The notes beneath the pieces are model-generated. The model made no database searches, was not told the DNA's origin, and saw only the letters and a list, made by a program, of their open reading frames with translations. A program made the translations under genes and the position numbers. Of a stretch of DNA of 64,000 nt, positions 26,120 to 34,969 are shown in pieces. Origin of the DNA: CAIWHR01 sp039931775. GTDB lineage: Bacteria > Pseudomonadota > Gammaproteobacteria > Burkholderiales > Casimicrobiaceae. Numbering within the stretch: position 1 is the first letter of the stretch; every line of letters begins with the position of its first letter. The stretch covers positions 1 to 64,000 of the forward strand of contig JBDTRG010000050.1 of NCBI GenBank assembly GCA_039931775.1. Reading direction: 5' to 3'.

Positions 26120-28261
26120 ATGCCGGAAATAGCGGAGTTCACGCGGCACCTCGGCAACTACCTGCCGCCGCCTGACGTCGCGCTCGTCGAGCGCGCGTTC
26201 CAGTTCTCCGATTCCGCGCACCGCGGCCAGTTCCGCAAGTCCGGAGAGCCGTACATCACGCACCCGCTGGCGGTCGCCAGCATTCTGTCGCAATGGCGCC
26301 TCGACGCACAGGGGCTCGCCGCCGCATTGCTGCACGACGTGATGGAAGACACCGCGATCACCAAATCCGAGATCGAGACGTCGTTCGGCAAGCCTGTCGC
26401 CGACATGGTCGACGGCGTTTCGAAGCTCGACCAGATCGAGTTCACGTCGCGCGAAGACGCGCAGGCCGAGAGCTTTCGCAAGATGCTTCTCGCGATGGCG
26501 CAGGACGTGCGCGTCATCCTGATCAAGCTCGCCGACCGGCTTCACAACATGCGCACGCTGGACGCGATGGCGCCGCCTCATCGGCGCAGGATTGCCCGCG
26601 AGACGCTCGACATCTACGCGCCGATCGCGAATCGGCTCGGCCTGAACGCCCTCTATCTCGAGCTGCAGGACCTCGCGTTCAAGCACCTTTATCCGATGCG
26701 CTTCCGGATCCTCGCCAACGCGATCAAGGCGGCGCGCGGCAACCGGCGGGAAGTGATGAACCGGCTGCTCGACGTGATCCGGGACTGCTTCGTCAAGGCG
26801 GGCATCACCGCGGTCGTTTCCGGGCGCGAGAAGACGATCTACTCCGTCTACAAGAAGATGGGCGAGAAGCACTACACTTTTTCGCAGGTCTTCGACATCT
26901 ACGGCGTGCGGGTGCTCGTCCCCGACACGACCACGTGTTACGCGGCGCTCGGCGTGCTGCACGGCATGTACAAGCCGATTCCCGGCAAGTTCAAGGATTA
27001 CATCGCGATCCCGAAAGCCAACGGCTACCAGTCGCTTCACACCACGCTGTTCGGTCCCTTCGGCACGCCGCTCGAAGCGCAGGTCCGCACCCACGACATG
27101 CACCGGGTTGCCGAGGCGGGCGTGGCCGCGCACTGGCTCTACAAGCAGGGAGGCGAACTCGACCTCGCCCAGGCGCAGCGCGAGACCCATCGCTGGCTGC
27201 AGAGCTTGCTCGAAATCCAGTCGGAGTCGCGCGACTCGAAGGAATTTCTCGAGAACATCAAGGGCGATCTCTTCCCCGACGAGATCTACGTGTTCACGCC
27301 GAAGGGCAAGATCATGGCGCTGCCGCGCGGGGCGACCGCCGTGGATTTCGCCTACGGCGTCCACACCGACGTCGGCCACCATTGCGTCGCCGCCCGGATC
27401 AACTACGAATTGATGCCGCTTCGAACCGAGCTCAAGAACGGCGACCACGTCGAGGTCCTGACGTCGCCGACCGCGCGGCCCAATCCGTCGTGGCTTTCGT
27501 TCGTGGCCACGGGCAAGGCACGTTCGCGGATCCGCCATTTCCTCAAGGGCCTGCAGCAGAAGGAGTCGGCCGCGCTCGGCGAACGCCTGCTCGATCAGGC
27601 TTTGGCGACCCTACGCGTCGCGCCGGAATCGATCACGTGGGAACGCTGGGAAGCGCTGCAAAAGGAATTCGGCGCTAAGAGCCAGCTCGACATCCTCGCC
27701 GATATCGGCCTCGGCAAACGCCTGTCGTTCGTCGTCGCGCAGGCGCTGACGCGGCCCAGCGGCAAAGGCGCCGACGATGCCGCCGCCGCGACGACCGCGA
27801 ATCCCGCCAAACCGTCGGCGCTGACGCTGCGCGGCGTCGAAGGCGTTGCGATCCAGTATGCGAAATGCTGCCGTCCGATTCCCGGCGACGAGGTCGTCGG
27901 CCAGTTTCGCCGGGGCCAGGGCCTGTCAGTGCACATTCGGGATTGCGTCACGCTGAGGAAGCAGCGGGGCGACACCGAGCAGGTCGTCGATGTCGAATGG
28001 GCGAACGACGTCGAAGGCGTGTTCGACGCCGGCATACGGCTGTTGGTGGCGGACCGGCGTGGCTTGCTCGCTGACCTCGCGACGACGATCGCCGACAGCG
28101 AGGCCAACATCGACAACGTGTCGATGGAAAGGCCCGACGGCATCGGGCTGATCGCAATGTTCTTCAGCGTCCAGGTCCACGACCGCAATCACCTGGCGAA
28201 GGTGATGCGCGGAGTGAAGCGCGTGCCGGAGGTCCGGCGCGTACAGCGCGCGAGGACGTAG
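26120..28261 (+). CDS. spoT: Bifunctional (p)ppGpp synthetase/hydrolase
   Basis: 713 residues with full RSH layout: HD hydrolase domain with intact HDVMED (His72-Asp73, residues 72-77), synthetase domain (GREKTIYSVYKKM, IPKANGYQSLHTTL, EAQVRTHDMH), TGS (FTPKGKIMALPRGATAVDFAY), and a C-terminal zinc-finger/ACT region (YAKCCRPIPGDEV; IRLLVADRRGLLADLATTI). Both activities look intact, as expected for SpoT/Rel rather than a hydrolase-dead RelA. Controls the stringent response. Start ATG 26120 is 26 bases after rpoZ. Confidence 0.95.
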   Translation: MPEIAEFTRHLGNYLPPPDVALVERAFQFSDSAHRGQFRKSGEPYITHPLAVASILSQWRLDAQGLAAALLHDVMEDTAITKSEIETSFGKPVADMVDGVSKLDQIEFTSREDAQAESFRKMLLAMAQDVRVILIKLADRLHNMRTLDAMAPPHRRRIARETLDIYAPIANRLGLNALYLELQDLAFKHLYPMRFRILANAIKAARGNRREVMNRLLDVIRDCFVKAGITAVVSGREKTIYSVYKKMGEKHYTFSQVFDIYGVRVLVPDTTTCYAALGVLHGMYKPIPGKFKDYIAIPKANGYQSLHTTLFGPFGTPLEAQVRTHDMHRVAEAGVAAHWLYKQGGELDLAQAQRETHRWLQSLLEIQSESRDSKEFLENIKGDLFPDEIYVFTPKGKIMALPRGATAVDFAYGVHTDVGHHCVAARINYELMPLRTELKNGDHVEVLTSPTARPNPSWLSFVATGKARSRIRHFLKGLQQKESAALGERLLDQALATLRVAPESITWERWEALQKEFGAKSQLDILADIGLGKRLSFVVAQALTRPSGKGADDAAAATTANPAKPSALTLRGVEGVAIQYAKCCRPIPGDEVVGQFRRGQGLSVHIRDCVTLRKQRGDTEQVVDVEWANDVEGVFDAGIRLLVADRRGLLADLATTIADSEANIDNVSMERPDGIGLIAMFFSVQVHDRNHLAKVMRGVKRVPEVRRVQRART

Positions 28262-28295
28262 CGGCGCAGCAGGCGAGTGTGTCGGCCGCCTGGCG

Positions 28296-29993
28296 TTACT
28301 TCGGCGGCCGCGGCCCGGCCGGGGCGGCGTACCACTTGTCTTTCGGCACGAGTTTCGACTCCGTGGGATCGCCGAGATAATGCGGCGACATGATCTGCAC
28401 GCCGTGCTCGTTGAACACGTCCTGCACGTTGCCGTGCAGGTTCGAGAGCACCTCGGCGCGCGGGCGCGGATCGGTCTGGATCGCCTGGCAAACCAGTCGG
28501 TACTCCACGTAGAAATCGGCAAGCGCCGTCTGGTACACGCGCGGCGCGGGATCGGCCAGCACTCCTTCCGTGCGCCGCGCCGCCTCGATCAGCATCGCGT
28601 GCACCTGTCGCCATGGCGCGTCGTAGCCGATCGTCACCACGGTGTCGAGCACGAAACCGTGGCCTTTCACCACGCGCGAGTAGTTTCGGGTGACCGAACC
28701 CAGCACCAGCGCGTTGGGCAGGGTCAGCTCCTCCCCGAGGCCGGTGCGCAGACGGGACGTGAACATCCCCAATTCGACGATCGTGCCCTCGTGATCGGCG
28801 ACGCGCACGTACTCGCCGGGTCGAAAGGTGCGCGTAAACATCAGGATGAGCCCACTCGCCGCCTGTCCGACGATGCCGGACGCGCCGATGGAAACCATCA
28901 GTCCGACGAGTACCGAGAGGCCCTTGAACGCCTCGGTTCCCGATCCCGGAATGTAGGGATACGCCATCACCAGCGCGAAGATCCAGACGGCGATGGCCGC
29001 GAGCCGTCGCGTCGGCCGCGCGCTGTCGGCATCGAGCCAGGCCACGCGCACGCGCCCCGCTTGGACGCCGTCGAAGAAGCCCTTCAGCATGCCGGTGATT
29101 CCGCGCGCCACGAAAAAGATGGCTATGGCGATAAGGAGGTCGGGCATCGCCCCGGCGACCGAAGTCAGCACGTCCACGATGGCGTTGACGAGGAACGAGT
29201 TGAGGTGCTCTCCCCAGGGACGCGTGTACGGGAAGCGGCTCAACACGTACCCGAACCACTCGTACGTGAGGAGCAGGACGAACACCCAGAAGCCGAGTTG
29301 CAGCAAACGCCGAACGAAACGCTGGGCACGCTCCCGCTGCACGAATGCCGAGCCGCCGATCTTGAGCTGGCCTGCCGTCGAATCGGCTACCTCCAACATC
29401 CGTCCGGTCACCGCATGCCCGACGCGGCGCAGCACCCACAACAGTAGGACATAGACGAGCGTCGCGCCCATGGCCCAGAGGGCGGCCATCAGCATCCGGC
29501 GCCCGTCGCGCGCTTCCTGTGTTTCGCCGATCGTCCGCTCGAGCGCGCGCACGGCGTTGCGCACGGTCTCCGCGAACGTCTCGCCGCTAAGCTTGTCGGC
29601 ATCGTCCCGCGTCAGCATGAACGCCAGCATGCCGTCGACCTTGACGGCGTCCCCCGGCTCGAGGCTCTCCACCGAAACCGCGCCCGGACCACCACGCTCC
29701 AACACCTCGACGACGCGCTGATGGGCGGCCTTCGCACGGTCCTCGGGCGAAATGCCCAGGAAGGGCGCCCGGAAGGTGACGATCGGCCGGTTGAAGATGA
29801 CGACCGTGTCCTCCGACCGCAGGCTCGGGGTGCGGCCGATCTTGACGGTTTCGGGTTTTGCCGCAGCGGCGTCGGACGCGACGCGACGCGCGCTGCCATC
29901 GTCGGCAGCGAAGGCGGCGCCGCTGACCGCAACCGTGAAGACAACGAGTGCGGCGAATGCCGCTCGCGCGAGGTCCCGCACGTATCGATTCAC
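28296..29993 (-). CDS. MscS-family mechanosensitive ion channel
   Basis: 565 residues from GTG 29993; this start gives a clean signal peptide (RAAFAALVVFTVAVSGAAFA, cleavage near residue 28). A periplasmic domain of about 140 residues follows, then transmembrane segments near residues 175-197, 235-255, 290-310 and 340-355. The MscS core is SVLVGLMVSIGASGIVGQAASGLILMFTRTFRPGEYV, the pore helix plus beta-domain start, followed by LPNALVLGSVTRNYSR. Probably an inner-membrane osmotic safety valve or a regulated relative with extra periplasmic domain. Convergent with spoT; 47 bases upstream lies the grxD stop, same strand. Confidence 0.88.
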   Translation of the reverse strand: MNRYVRDLARAAFAALVVFTVAVSGAAFAADDGSARRVASDAAAAKPETVKIGRTPSLRSEDTVVIFNRPIVTFRAPFLGISPEDRAKAAHQRVVEVLERGGPGAVSVESLEPGDAVKVDGMLAFMLTRDDADKLSGETFAETVRNAVRALERTIGETQEARDGRRMLMAALWAMGATLVYVLLLWVLRRVGHAVTGRMLEVADSTAGQLKIGGSAFVQRERAQRFVRRLLQLGFWVFVLLLTYEWFGYVLSRFPYTRPWGEHLNSFLVNAIVDVLTSVAGAMPDLLIAIAIFFVARGITGMLKGFFDGVQAGRVRVAWLDADSARPTRRLAAIAVWIFALVMAYPYIPGSGTEAFKGLSVLVGLMVSIGASGIVGQAASGLILMFTRTFRPGEYVRVADHEGTIVELGMFTSRLRTGLGEELTLPNALVLGSVTRNYSRVVKGHGFVLDTVVTIGYDAPWRQVHAMLIEAARRTEGVLADPAPRVYQTALADFYVEYRLVCQAIQTDPRPRAEVLSNLHGNVQDVFNEHGVQIMSPHYLGDPTESKLVPKDKWYAAPAGPRPPK

Positions 29994-30040
29994 GGTTCGC
30001 AACGGGCGGCGCTCGGGTAGCGGCGGCGCCGCCCGCAGGA

Positions 30041-30358
30041 TCAGACCGGCTGCTTGGCGAGGAGTTGCTGCAGTTCGCCCGACTGGTACATCTCTTTCAG
30101 GATGTCGCAGCCGCCGACGAATTCGCCGCCGAGGTAAAGCTGCGGGATCGTCGGCCAGTTCGCGTAATCCTTGATCCCCTGGCGGATCTCGGGATCCTGC
30201 AGCACGTCGACCGCCTGATAGTCGGTGACGCCGCAACGCTTGAGGATTTCGACGGTCGTCGCCGAAAAGCCGCATTGCGGAAACTGCGGCGTGCCCTTCA
30301 TGTACAGCACGACACGGTTGGAAGTGACCTGCTCGCGAATCTTGTCCTGGATGCTCAT
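30041..30358 (-). CDS. grxD: Monothiol glutaredoxin (Grx4/GrxD)
   Basis: 105 residues. CGFS-type active site: KGTPQFPQCGFSATTVEIL with Cys29, then WPTIPQLYLGGEFVGGCDI for the glutathione-binding cis-Pro loop. Family members bind a [2Fe-2S] cluster bridged between monomers with glutathione and deliver it to acceptors, so it probably cooperates with the SUF products encoded at 55.6-63 kb. ATG 30358 has GGAGC six bases upstream, which decides against an in-frame ATG four codons earlier. Confidence 0.95.
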   Translation of the reverse strand: MSIQDKIREQVTSNRVVLYMKGTPQFPQCGFSATTVEILKRCGVTDYQAVDVLQDPEIRQGIKDYANWPTIPQLYLGGEFVGGCDILKEMYQSGELQQLLAKQPV

Positions 30359-30420
30359 GGGATGCTCCACGCTTCGAAGTACGGAAACCGCCTATTCTAG
30401 CGCAACGGCCCCGTACGGGT

Positions 30421-31317
30421 TCACTCCTTGACGGCGCCCGTAAGGCCGGACACGTAGTACTCGACGAAGAACGAATAGAGAACGGCGACCGGAAGCGAGC
30501 CGAGCAGCGCGCCCGCCATCAGCGATCCCCAGTGGTAGACATCCCCTTCGACCAGCTCGGTGACGACGCCGACGGGCACCGTCTTCACCTCCGACGACGA
30601 GACGAACGTCAGCGCGTAGATGAACTCGTTCCACGACAGCGTGAAGGCGAAGATTCCCGCGGAAATGAGCCCGGGCACCGCAAGCGGAAGGATGATCTTC
30701 ACCAGGATCTGGAGGCGGGTTGCGCCGTCGATCAGCGCGCACTCCTCGAGCTCCAGCGGAATCGACTTGAAATAGCCCATCAGCAACCAGGTGCAGAACG
30801 GGATGAGGAATGTCGGGTAGGTGAGAATCAGCGCGAGCCGCGTATCGAACAGCTGAAGCTTGTAGATGACCGCGGCCAGCGGAATGAACAGGATCGAAGG
30901 GGGAACGAGGTAGGCGAGAAAAATGCTCATCCCGACGTAGCGCGAACCATGAAAGCGCAGGCGCTCGATCGAGTAGGCGGCCAGAACGCTGGCGATGAGC
31001 GAGATGAACGTCGCGGTCACCGAGACGAGGATCGTGTTCCACAGCCAATCCGGATAGGCGGTGTCGAACAGGAGCTTCTTGACGTGCGCGAGCGTCGGAT
31101 TCTTCACCCAGAACGGATTGCCCTCGCGCGACAAGAGTTCCTCGTTCGGCTTGAACGTCGTGACGATCATCCAGTAGAACGGGAACAGCAGCACGATCAG
31201 GAACACCGTTAGCGGAACGTAGACCGTCACGATCCGCCTCGGCAGCGAAACGAGGTAGTTCATCCCCTGCGAGTCGGCGGCCTCCGGCGCCGCTGCTTCG
31301 GCGCTCCGCCCTGTCAT
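30421..31317 (-). CDS. Carbohydrate ABC transporter permease (MalG/UgpE type)
   Basis: 298 residues, six predicted membrane spans. The EAA loop near the C-terminal third reads EECALIDGATRLQILVKIILPLAVPG, matching the MalG family (ECAxxDGAsxxxxxxxIxLPL). Part of a four-gene importer with the second permease, a Tat-exported binding protein and an MalK-like ATPase. ATG 31317 has GGGAGG six bases upstream. Last gene of the operon; the grxD gene begins 63 bases downstream on the same strand. Substrate unknown (sugar, polyol or glycerol-phosphate class). Confidence 0.92.
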   Translation of the reverse strand: MTGRSAEAAAPEAADSQGMNYLVSLPRRIVTVYVPLTVFLIVLLFPFYWMIVTTFKPNEELLSREGNPFWVKNPTLAHVKKLLFDTAYPDWLWNTILVSVTATFISLIASVLAAYSIERLRFHGSRYVGMSIFLAYLVPPSILFIPLAAVIYKLQLFDTRLALILTYPTFLIPFCTWLLMGYFKSIPLELEECALIDGATRLQILVKIILPLAVPGLISAGIFAFTLSWNEFIYALTFVSSSEVKTVPVGVVTELVEGDVYHWGSLMAGALLGSLPVAVLYSFFVEYYVSGLTGAVKE

Positions 31318-31345
31318 GCGTCCTCCCTGGCTTCGCCCGCCGCGC

Positions 31346-32266
31346 TCATTTGTCGGACCCTCCCTGTTGCCACGCGCGCCGCTGCAGGCCGAAGTAGCTG
31401 AACAGGATCGCCGCGATGAGAAAGGGCACCATCGCCGTCGCGATCGCCGCGCCTTCGCCGAGACTGCCGCCCGATATCGCGCGCTGGAACGACAGTGTCG
31501 CCATCAGGTGCGTCGAATTGAGGGGTCCGCCGCGCGTCAACACATAGATCAGCTGGAAATCGGTGAACGTGAACAGCACCGAAAACGTCATCACCACGGC
31601 GATGATCGGCGTCAGGAGCGGCAGGGTCACGTACCGGAACTGCTGCCAGTCCGTGGCCCCGTCGAGGCTCGCCGCCTCGTAGAAGGACGGAGAAATAGTT
31701 TGCAATCCGGCGAGCAGCGAGATCGCGACGAACGGCACGCCCCGCCAGATGTTCGCCGCAATCGTCGACAGGCGCGCGTGCCACGGCTGGCCCAGGAAAT
31801 CGATGTACTCGCTGATGAAGCCGAGCCTCATCAACCCCCAGCTGATGATCGAGAACTGCGAATCGTAGATCCACCAGAAGGCGATGGCGGACAGCGCCGT
31901 CGGCACGATGAAGGGCAGCAGGACAACGGACCGGATCACCGCCTTGAACGGGATGTGCTTGTTGAGCAGCAGCGCGAGCCAGAGTCCGAGCCCGAATTTG
32001 ATGACGCTGGCGACGACCGTATAGAACAGCGTGTTGAAGAGCGCGAGACGCGTGACCGCGTCGCCCCAGAGGAATTCGAAGTTCTCGATGCCGATCCACT
32101 TGCCGGGCCGGCCGATCTTGGTGTCGGTGAAGCCGAGGTACGTACCGAGGCCGAGCGGATAGGTCAGGAACAGCAGCAGGAGCAGGGCTGCCGGGAGCAT
32201 GAACAGCAGCCCGAGAACCATGCGGTTGTCGAGGGCTCGGGACAGCGTGGACGTTGGGCTGGACAT
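31346..32266 (-). CDS. Carbohydrate ABC transporter permease (MalF/UgpA type)
   Basis: 306 residues, six spans beginning MVLGLLFMLPAALLLLLFLTYPLG. EAA motif YEAASLDGATDWQQFRYVTLPLLTP identifies the MalF/UgpA side of the permease pair. Inner-membrane partner of the MalG-type gene 28 bases downstream. A 224-base gap with two strong hairpins separates it from the binding-protein gene, a common way to keep permease expression below that of the binding protein. No clear Shine-Dalgarno before ATG 32266. Confidence 0.92.
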   Translation of the reverse strand: MSSPTSTLSRALDNRMVLGLLFMLPAALLLLLFLTYPLGLGTYLGFTDTKIGRPGKWIGIENFEFLWGDAVTRLALFNTLFYTVVASVIKFGLGLWLALLLNKHIPFKAVIRSVVLLPFIVPTALSAIAFWWIYDSQFSIISWGLMRLGFISEYIDFLGQPWHARLSTIAANIWRGVPFVAISLLAGLQTISPSFYEAASLDGATDWQQFRYVTLPLLTPIIAVVMTFSVLFTFTDFQLIYVLTRGGPLNSTHLMATLSFQRAISGGSLGEGAAIATAMVPFLIAAILFSYFGLQRRAWQQGGSDK

Positions 32267-32386
32267 CGTGATCGACTAAAAGGTATTCACGCCGGAGCGG
32301 CCGGCAACGGGAGCATGGCACCCTCGACCGGATTGATACTGCACGAGTGCGGCAGGGGAACCCGGCAAGGAGTTTCGGCGCCCGCG

Positions 32387-32423
32387 CGGGTTGAACGTCG
32401 CCGGAAGGCGACGCTCGAACCCG
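32387..32423 (-). promoter_or_regulatory. Stem-loop between binding protein and permease genes
   Basis: Arms CGTCGCC/GGCGACG around a GGAA/TTCC loop, extended by imperfect GGTTGAA/TTCGAACC pairing. Second of two hairpins in the 224-base gap. No T-run, so probably mRNA processing or attenuation rather than full termination (inference). Confidence 0.6.
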
Positions 32424-32427
32424 TGCA

Positions 32428-32492
32428 GATAGTACGTCGTCCCGACAAACCGCAAAAAATTGCCGGAACGCCCAGCGGGACGACGCACTATC
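32428..32492 (-). promoter_or_regulatory. Long stem-loop at 3' end of binding-protein gene
   Basis: 17-base arms at 32428-32444 and 32476-32492 pair with one mismatch (gatagtacgtcgtcccg against cgggacgacgcactatc); 31-base loop. The outer arm overlaps the binding-protein stop codon. Likely a 3'-stabilising or attenuating structure, as between malE and malF in enterobacteria (analogy). Confidence 0.7.
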
Positions 32493-33816
32493 AGACCTTG
32501 TAGTACCGTTCGGCCCGCTTCTGCGCTCGCTCCGCCGCTTCCTTCGGCGTCTTCGATCCCGATGCGGCTTCCGCGACCATATTCGGAATGATGAAGTCCG
32601 CCTGCGCGGCCGCGGACGCATAGCCGAGCGTGCCCGCGTAACCGTTGGTGGTCATGTTCTTCATGCAGTCCCGGTATGGCGTTTTCTTCGGGTCCGCGGT
32701 CCAGAACGCGCTCGATTGGTAAGCTGCGAGCGGATGGCATACGTAGCCGATCGACGCTTCCTGCCACGGAACGTACTGCTCCTTTTCCATCATGAAGCGC
32801 AGGTATTCCTTCGCCGCATTCGGATACTTGGAGTACTTGAAGATCATCATCGGGAAGACGAGGTTCAACTCCCGGGACTTGCCGTCCACCCCCAGCGGGA
32901 AGGGTGCGTGCTGGATGTCATTGGCCATTTCCAGGAGCTTCGGGTCCGTCGACGTCTTCGCCGCGTAGTAGATCGAAATGCCGTTGTTGGTGAGCGAAAC
33001 CTGGCTGTCGAGGAACGCCTTGTTGTTGTTCGGGTCGAGCCACGACAGCGTGCCGGGGATGAAGGTGTCGTACAGCTGCTTCGAATATTCGAGCGCGGCG
33101 ATCGTCTCGGGGCTGTTGATGACGACGTTGTTCTTGGCATCCACCATCTTGCCGCCGAACGCCCACAGGAGCCAGAACGTCCAGTTCGAATCGCCGGTGG
33201 CATTACCCAGCGCGAAGCCGCACGGCGTGCCCTTGGCCTTCAGCGCCTGGCACAGCTTCAGGAATCCGGGCATGTCCTTCGGGACGGAATCGAAGCCCGC
33301 GGCCTTGACCATGCTCTCGCGGTAGACGAGCGTCGCGCCGGCGGCGCCCATCATGATCGCCACCCACTTCTTTCCCTCCATGCCGTACGCCTTCGCGGCG
33401 TCGTACCAGCCGCCGTACTTGTTGCCGAGGTAGTTGGCGAGATCCGTGACGTCGACCAGCTTGTCCGGATACTGATGCGCGTCCTCCATCGTGCTTATGA
33501 TGATGTCGGGACCGCTGCCGACATTGGCGGCAACTGCCGCCTTGGGCCGGACATCCTCCCAGCCTTCGGCGTCGACGCGTACTTCGATGCCCGTCATCGC
33601 CGTGAACTTCTTCGTGTTCGCCGCCCAGACGTCCTCGTCGCCCTGAACGAATCGCTTCCAGCGCAGCACGCGGAGCTTGGCGCCCTTCTCGGGCACGACC
33701 TTGTATTGCTGGGCCGCGGCCTCGGGCGAGAACATGCCCGACCCCGCACCCAGTGCGGTACCGGCGGCGACGCCGGCGGTGGCTTTCAGGAAATCACGAC
33801 GCTTGATGTCACTCAT
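32491..33816 (-). CDS. ABC transporter substrate-binding protein, Tat signal
   Basis: 441 residues. Twin-arginine signal KRRDFLKATAGVAAGTALG with cleavage around residue 35 (AAAQQ). The mature part is an extracellular solute-binding protein of family 1 type (LRVLRWKRFVQGDEDVW, GPDIIISTMEDAHQYPD, and late FPMMIFKYSKYPNAAKEYLRFMM). Tat export suggests folding before secretion. ATG 33816 has a strong AGGAGG six bases upstream. Sits between the ATPase gene and the permeases; ligand cannot be told from sequence. Confidence 0.92.
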   Translation of the reverse strand: MSDIKRRDFLKATAGVAAGTALGAGSGMFSPEAAAQQYKVVPEKGAKLRVLRWKRFVQGDEDVWAANTKKFTAMTGIEVRVDAEGWEDVRPKAAVAANVGSGPDIIISTMEDAHQYPDKLVDVTDLANYLGNKYGGWYDAAKAYGMEGKKWVAIMMGAAGATLVYRESMVKAAGFDSVPKDMPGFLKLCQALKAKGTPCGFALGNATGDSNWTFWLLWAFGGKMVDAKNNVVINSPETIAALEYSKQLYDTFIPGTLSWLDPNNNKAFLDSQVSLTNNGISIYYAAKTSTDPKLLEMANDIQHAPFPLGVDGKSRELNLVFPMMIFKYSKYPNAAKEYLRFMMEKEQYVPWQEASIGYVCHPLAAYQSSAFWTADPKKTPYRDCMKNMTTNGYAGTLGYASAAAQADFIIPNMVAEAASGSKTPKEAAERAQKRAERYYKV

Positions 33817-33870
33817 ACATTCCTCCTGGGGTTGCGGGCATGGAGTCTTGTTGTTCGCCCGATCGACAAC

Positions 33871-34941
33871 TCACGCGACGAGCCTCGTACCGCTCGTCGC
33901 GTCGAAAAGGTGCGCCCGTCCGAGATCGGGCGCGAGGTTGATCCTGTCGCCGGCGCGACAGTTGGCACGGTCATCGATCGTCGCCGTGACCTCCTGGCCA
34001 TTGAAGCGACAATAGAGCTGCGTGTCGGCGCCGGTCGGTTCGACCACGACTACGTCCACCGGCAGCCCTCCGGCGTCGAGCGCGCAATGCTCGGGGCGCA
34101 TCCCATAGAGCACCGGCTGGCCGTCGTCGGCGCGGGCGCCCTTCGGCGCGGGCAGCACCACGCCGCCGCCGAATTCGACGGTGATCCCGCCGTTGCCGGC
34201 GCGCGCCTTACCGGGAATCATGTTCATCGCCGGCGAGCCGATGAAACCGGCGACGAACGTGTTAGTCGGATGGTCGTAGAGGTCGAGCGGTCCGCCGATC
34301 TGCTCGACGACGCCATCCTTCATGACGACGATCTTGTCGGCCATCGTCATCGCCTCGATCTGGTCGTGCGTCACGTAGATCGACGTCGTCTTGAGACGCT
34401 GGTGCAGCTCCTTGATCTCGGTGCGCATCTGCACGCGCAGCTTGGCGTCGAGGTTCGATAGCGGCTCGTCGAACAGGAAGACCTGCGGGTCGCGGACGAT
34501 CGCCCTTCCCATCGCCACGCGCTGCCGCTGCCCGCCGGAGAGCTGGCGCGGATAGCGGTCGAGATACGGCGCGAGGCCGAGGATCTCGGCGGCCTTTCCC
34601 ACGCGCTCGTCGACGTCGGCCTTCGATCGCTTTGCGAGCATCAGCGCGAAGGACATGTTGTCGCGCACGGTCATGTGCGGGTAGAGGGCATAGTTCTGGA
34701 ACACCATCGCGATGTCGCGTTCCTTCGGCGGAACCCGGTTGACGACGGTGCCGCCGATCGCGATTTCTCCGCCGCCGATCTCCTCCAGCCCGGCGATCAT
34801 CCGCAACAGCGTCGATTTCCCGCAGCCGGAAGGCCCGACCAGCACGCAGAACTCGCCGTCGGCGATTTCGACGTCGACACCGCGGATGACGTGCGTCGAC
34901 CCGAAGTGCTTCTGGACCGCCCGGATGCTGACTGCCGCCAT
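33871..34941 (-). CDS. Carbohydrate ABC transporter ATPase (MalK/UgpC type)
   Basis: 356 residues. Walker A GPSGCGKSTLLR, Q-loop VFQNYALYPHMTV, signature LSGGQRQRVAMGRAIV, Walker B VFLFDEPLSNLDAKL, switch His in YVTHDQIEAMTMAD. The C-terminal ~120 residues form the regulatory OB-like (TOBE) domain of MalK/UgpC subunits (GSPAMNMIPG, YGMRPEHCAL). Powers the importer encoded downstream. ATG 34941 follows AAGGAG by five bases. First gene of the operon after the dehydrogenase gene, with 28 bases between. Confidence 0.94.
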   Translation of the reverse strand: MAAVSIRAVQKHFGSTHVIRGVDVEIADGEFCVLVGPSGCGKSTLLRMIAGLEEIGGGEIAIGGTVVNRVPPKERDIAMVFQNYALYPHMTVRDNMSFALMLAKRSKADVDERVGKAAEILGLAPYLDRYPRQLSGGQRQRVAMGRAIVRDPQVFLFDEPLSNLDAKLRVQMRTEIKELHQRLKTTSIYVTHDQIEAMTMADKIVVMKDGVVEQIGGPLDLYDHPTNTFVAGFIGSPAMNMIPGKARAGNGGITVEFGGGVVLPAPKGARADDGQPVLYGMRPEHCALDAGGLPVDVVVVEPTGADTQLYCRFNGQEVTATIDDRANCRAGDRINLAPDLGRAHLFDATSGTRLVA

Positions 34942-34969
34942 GCGTCTCCTTGAGATGGGGATGCGCGCG

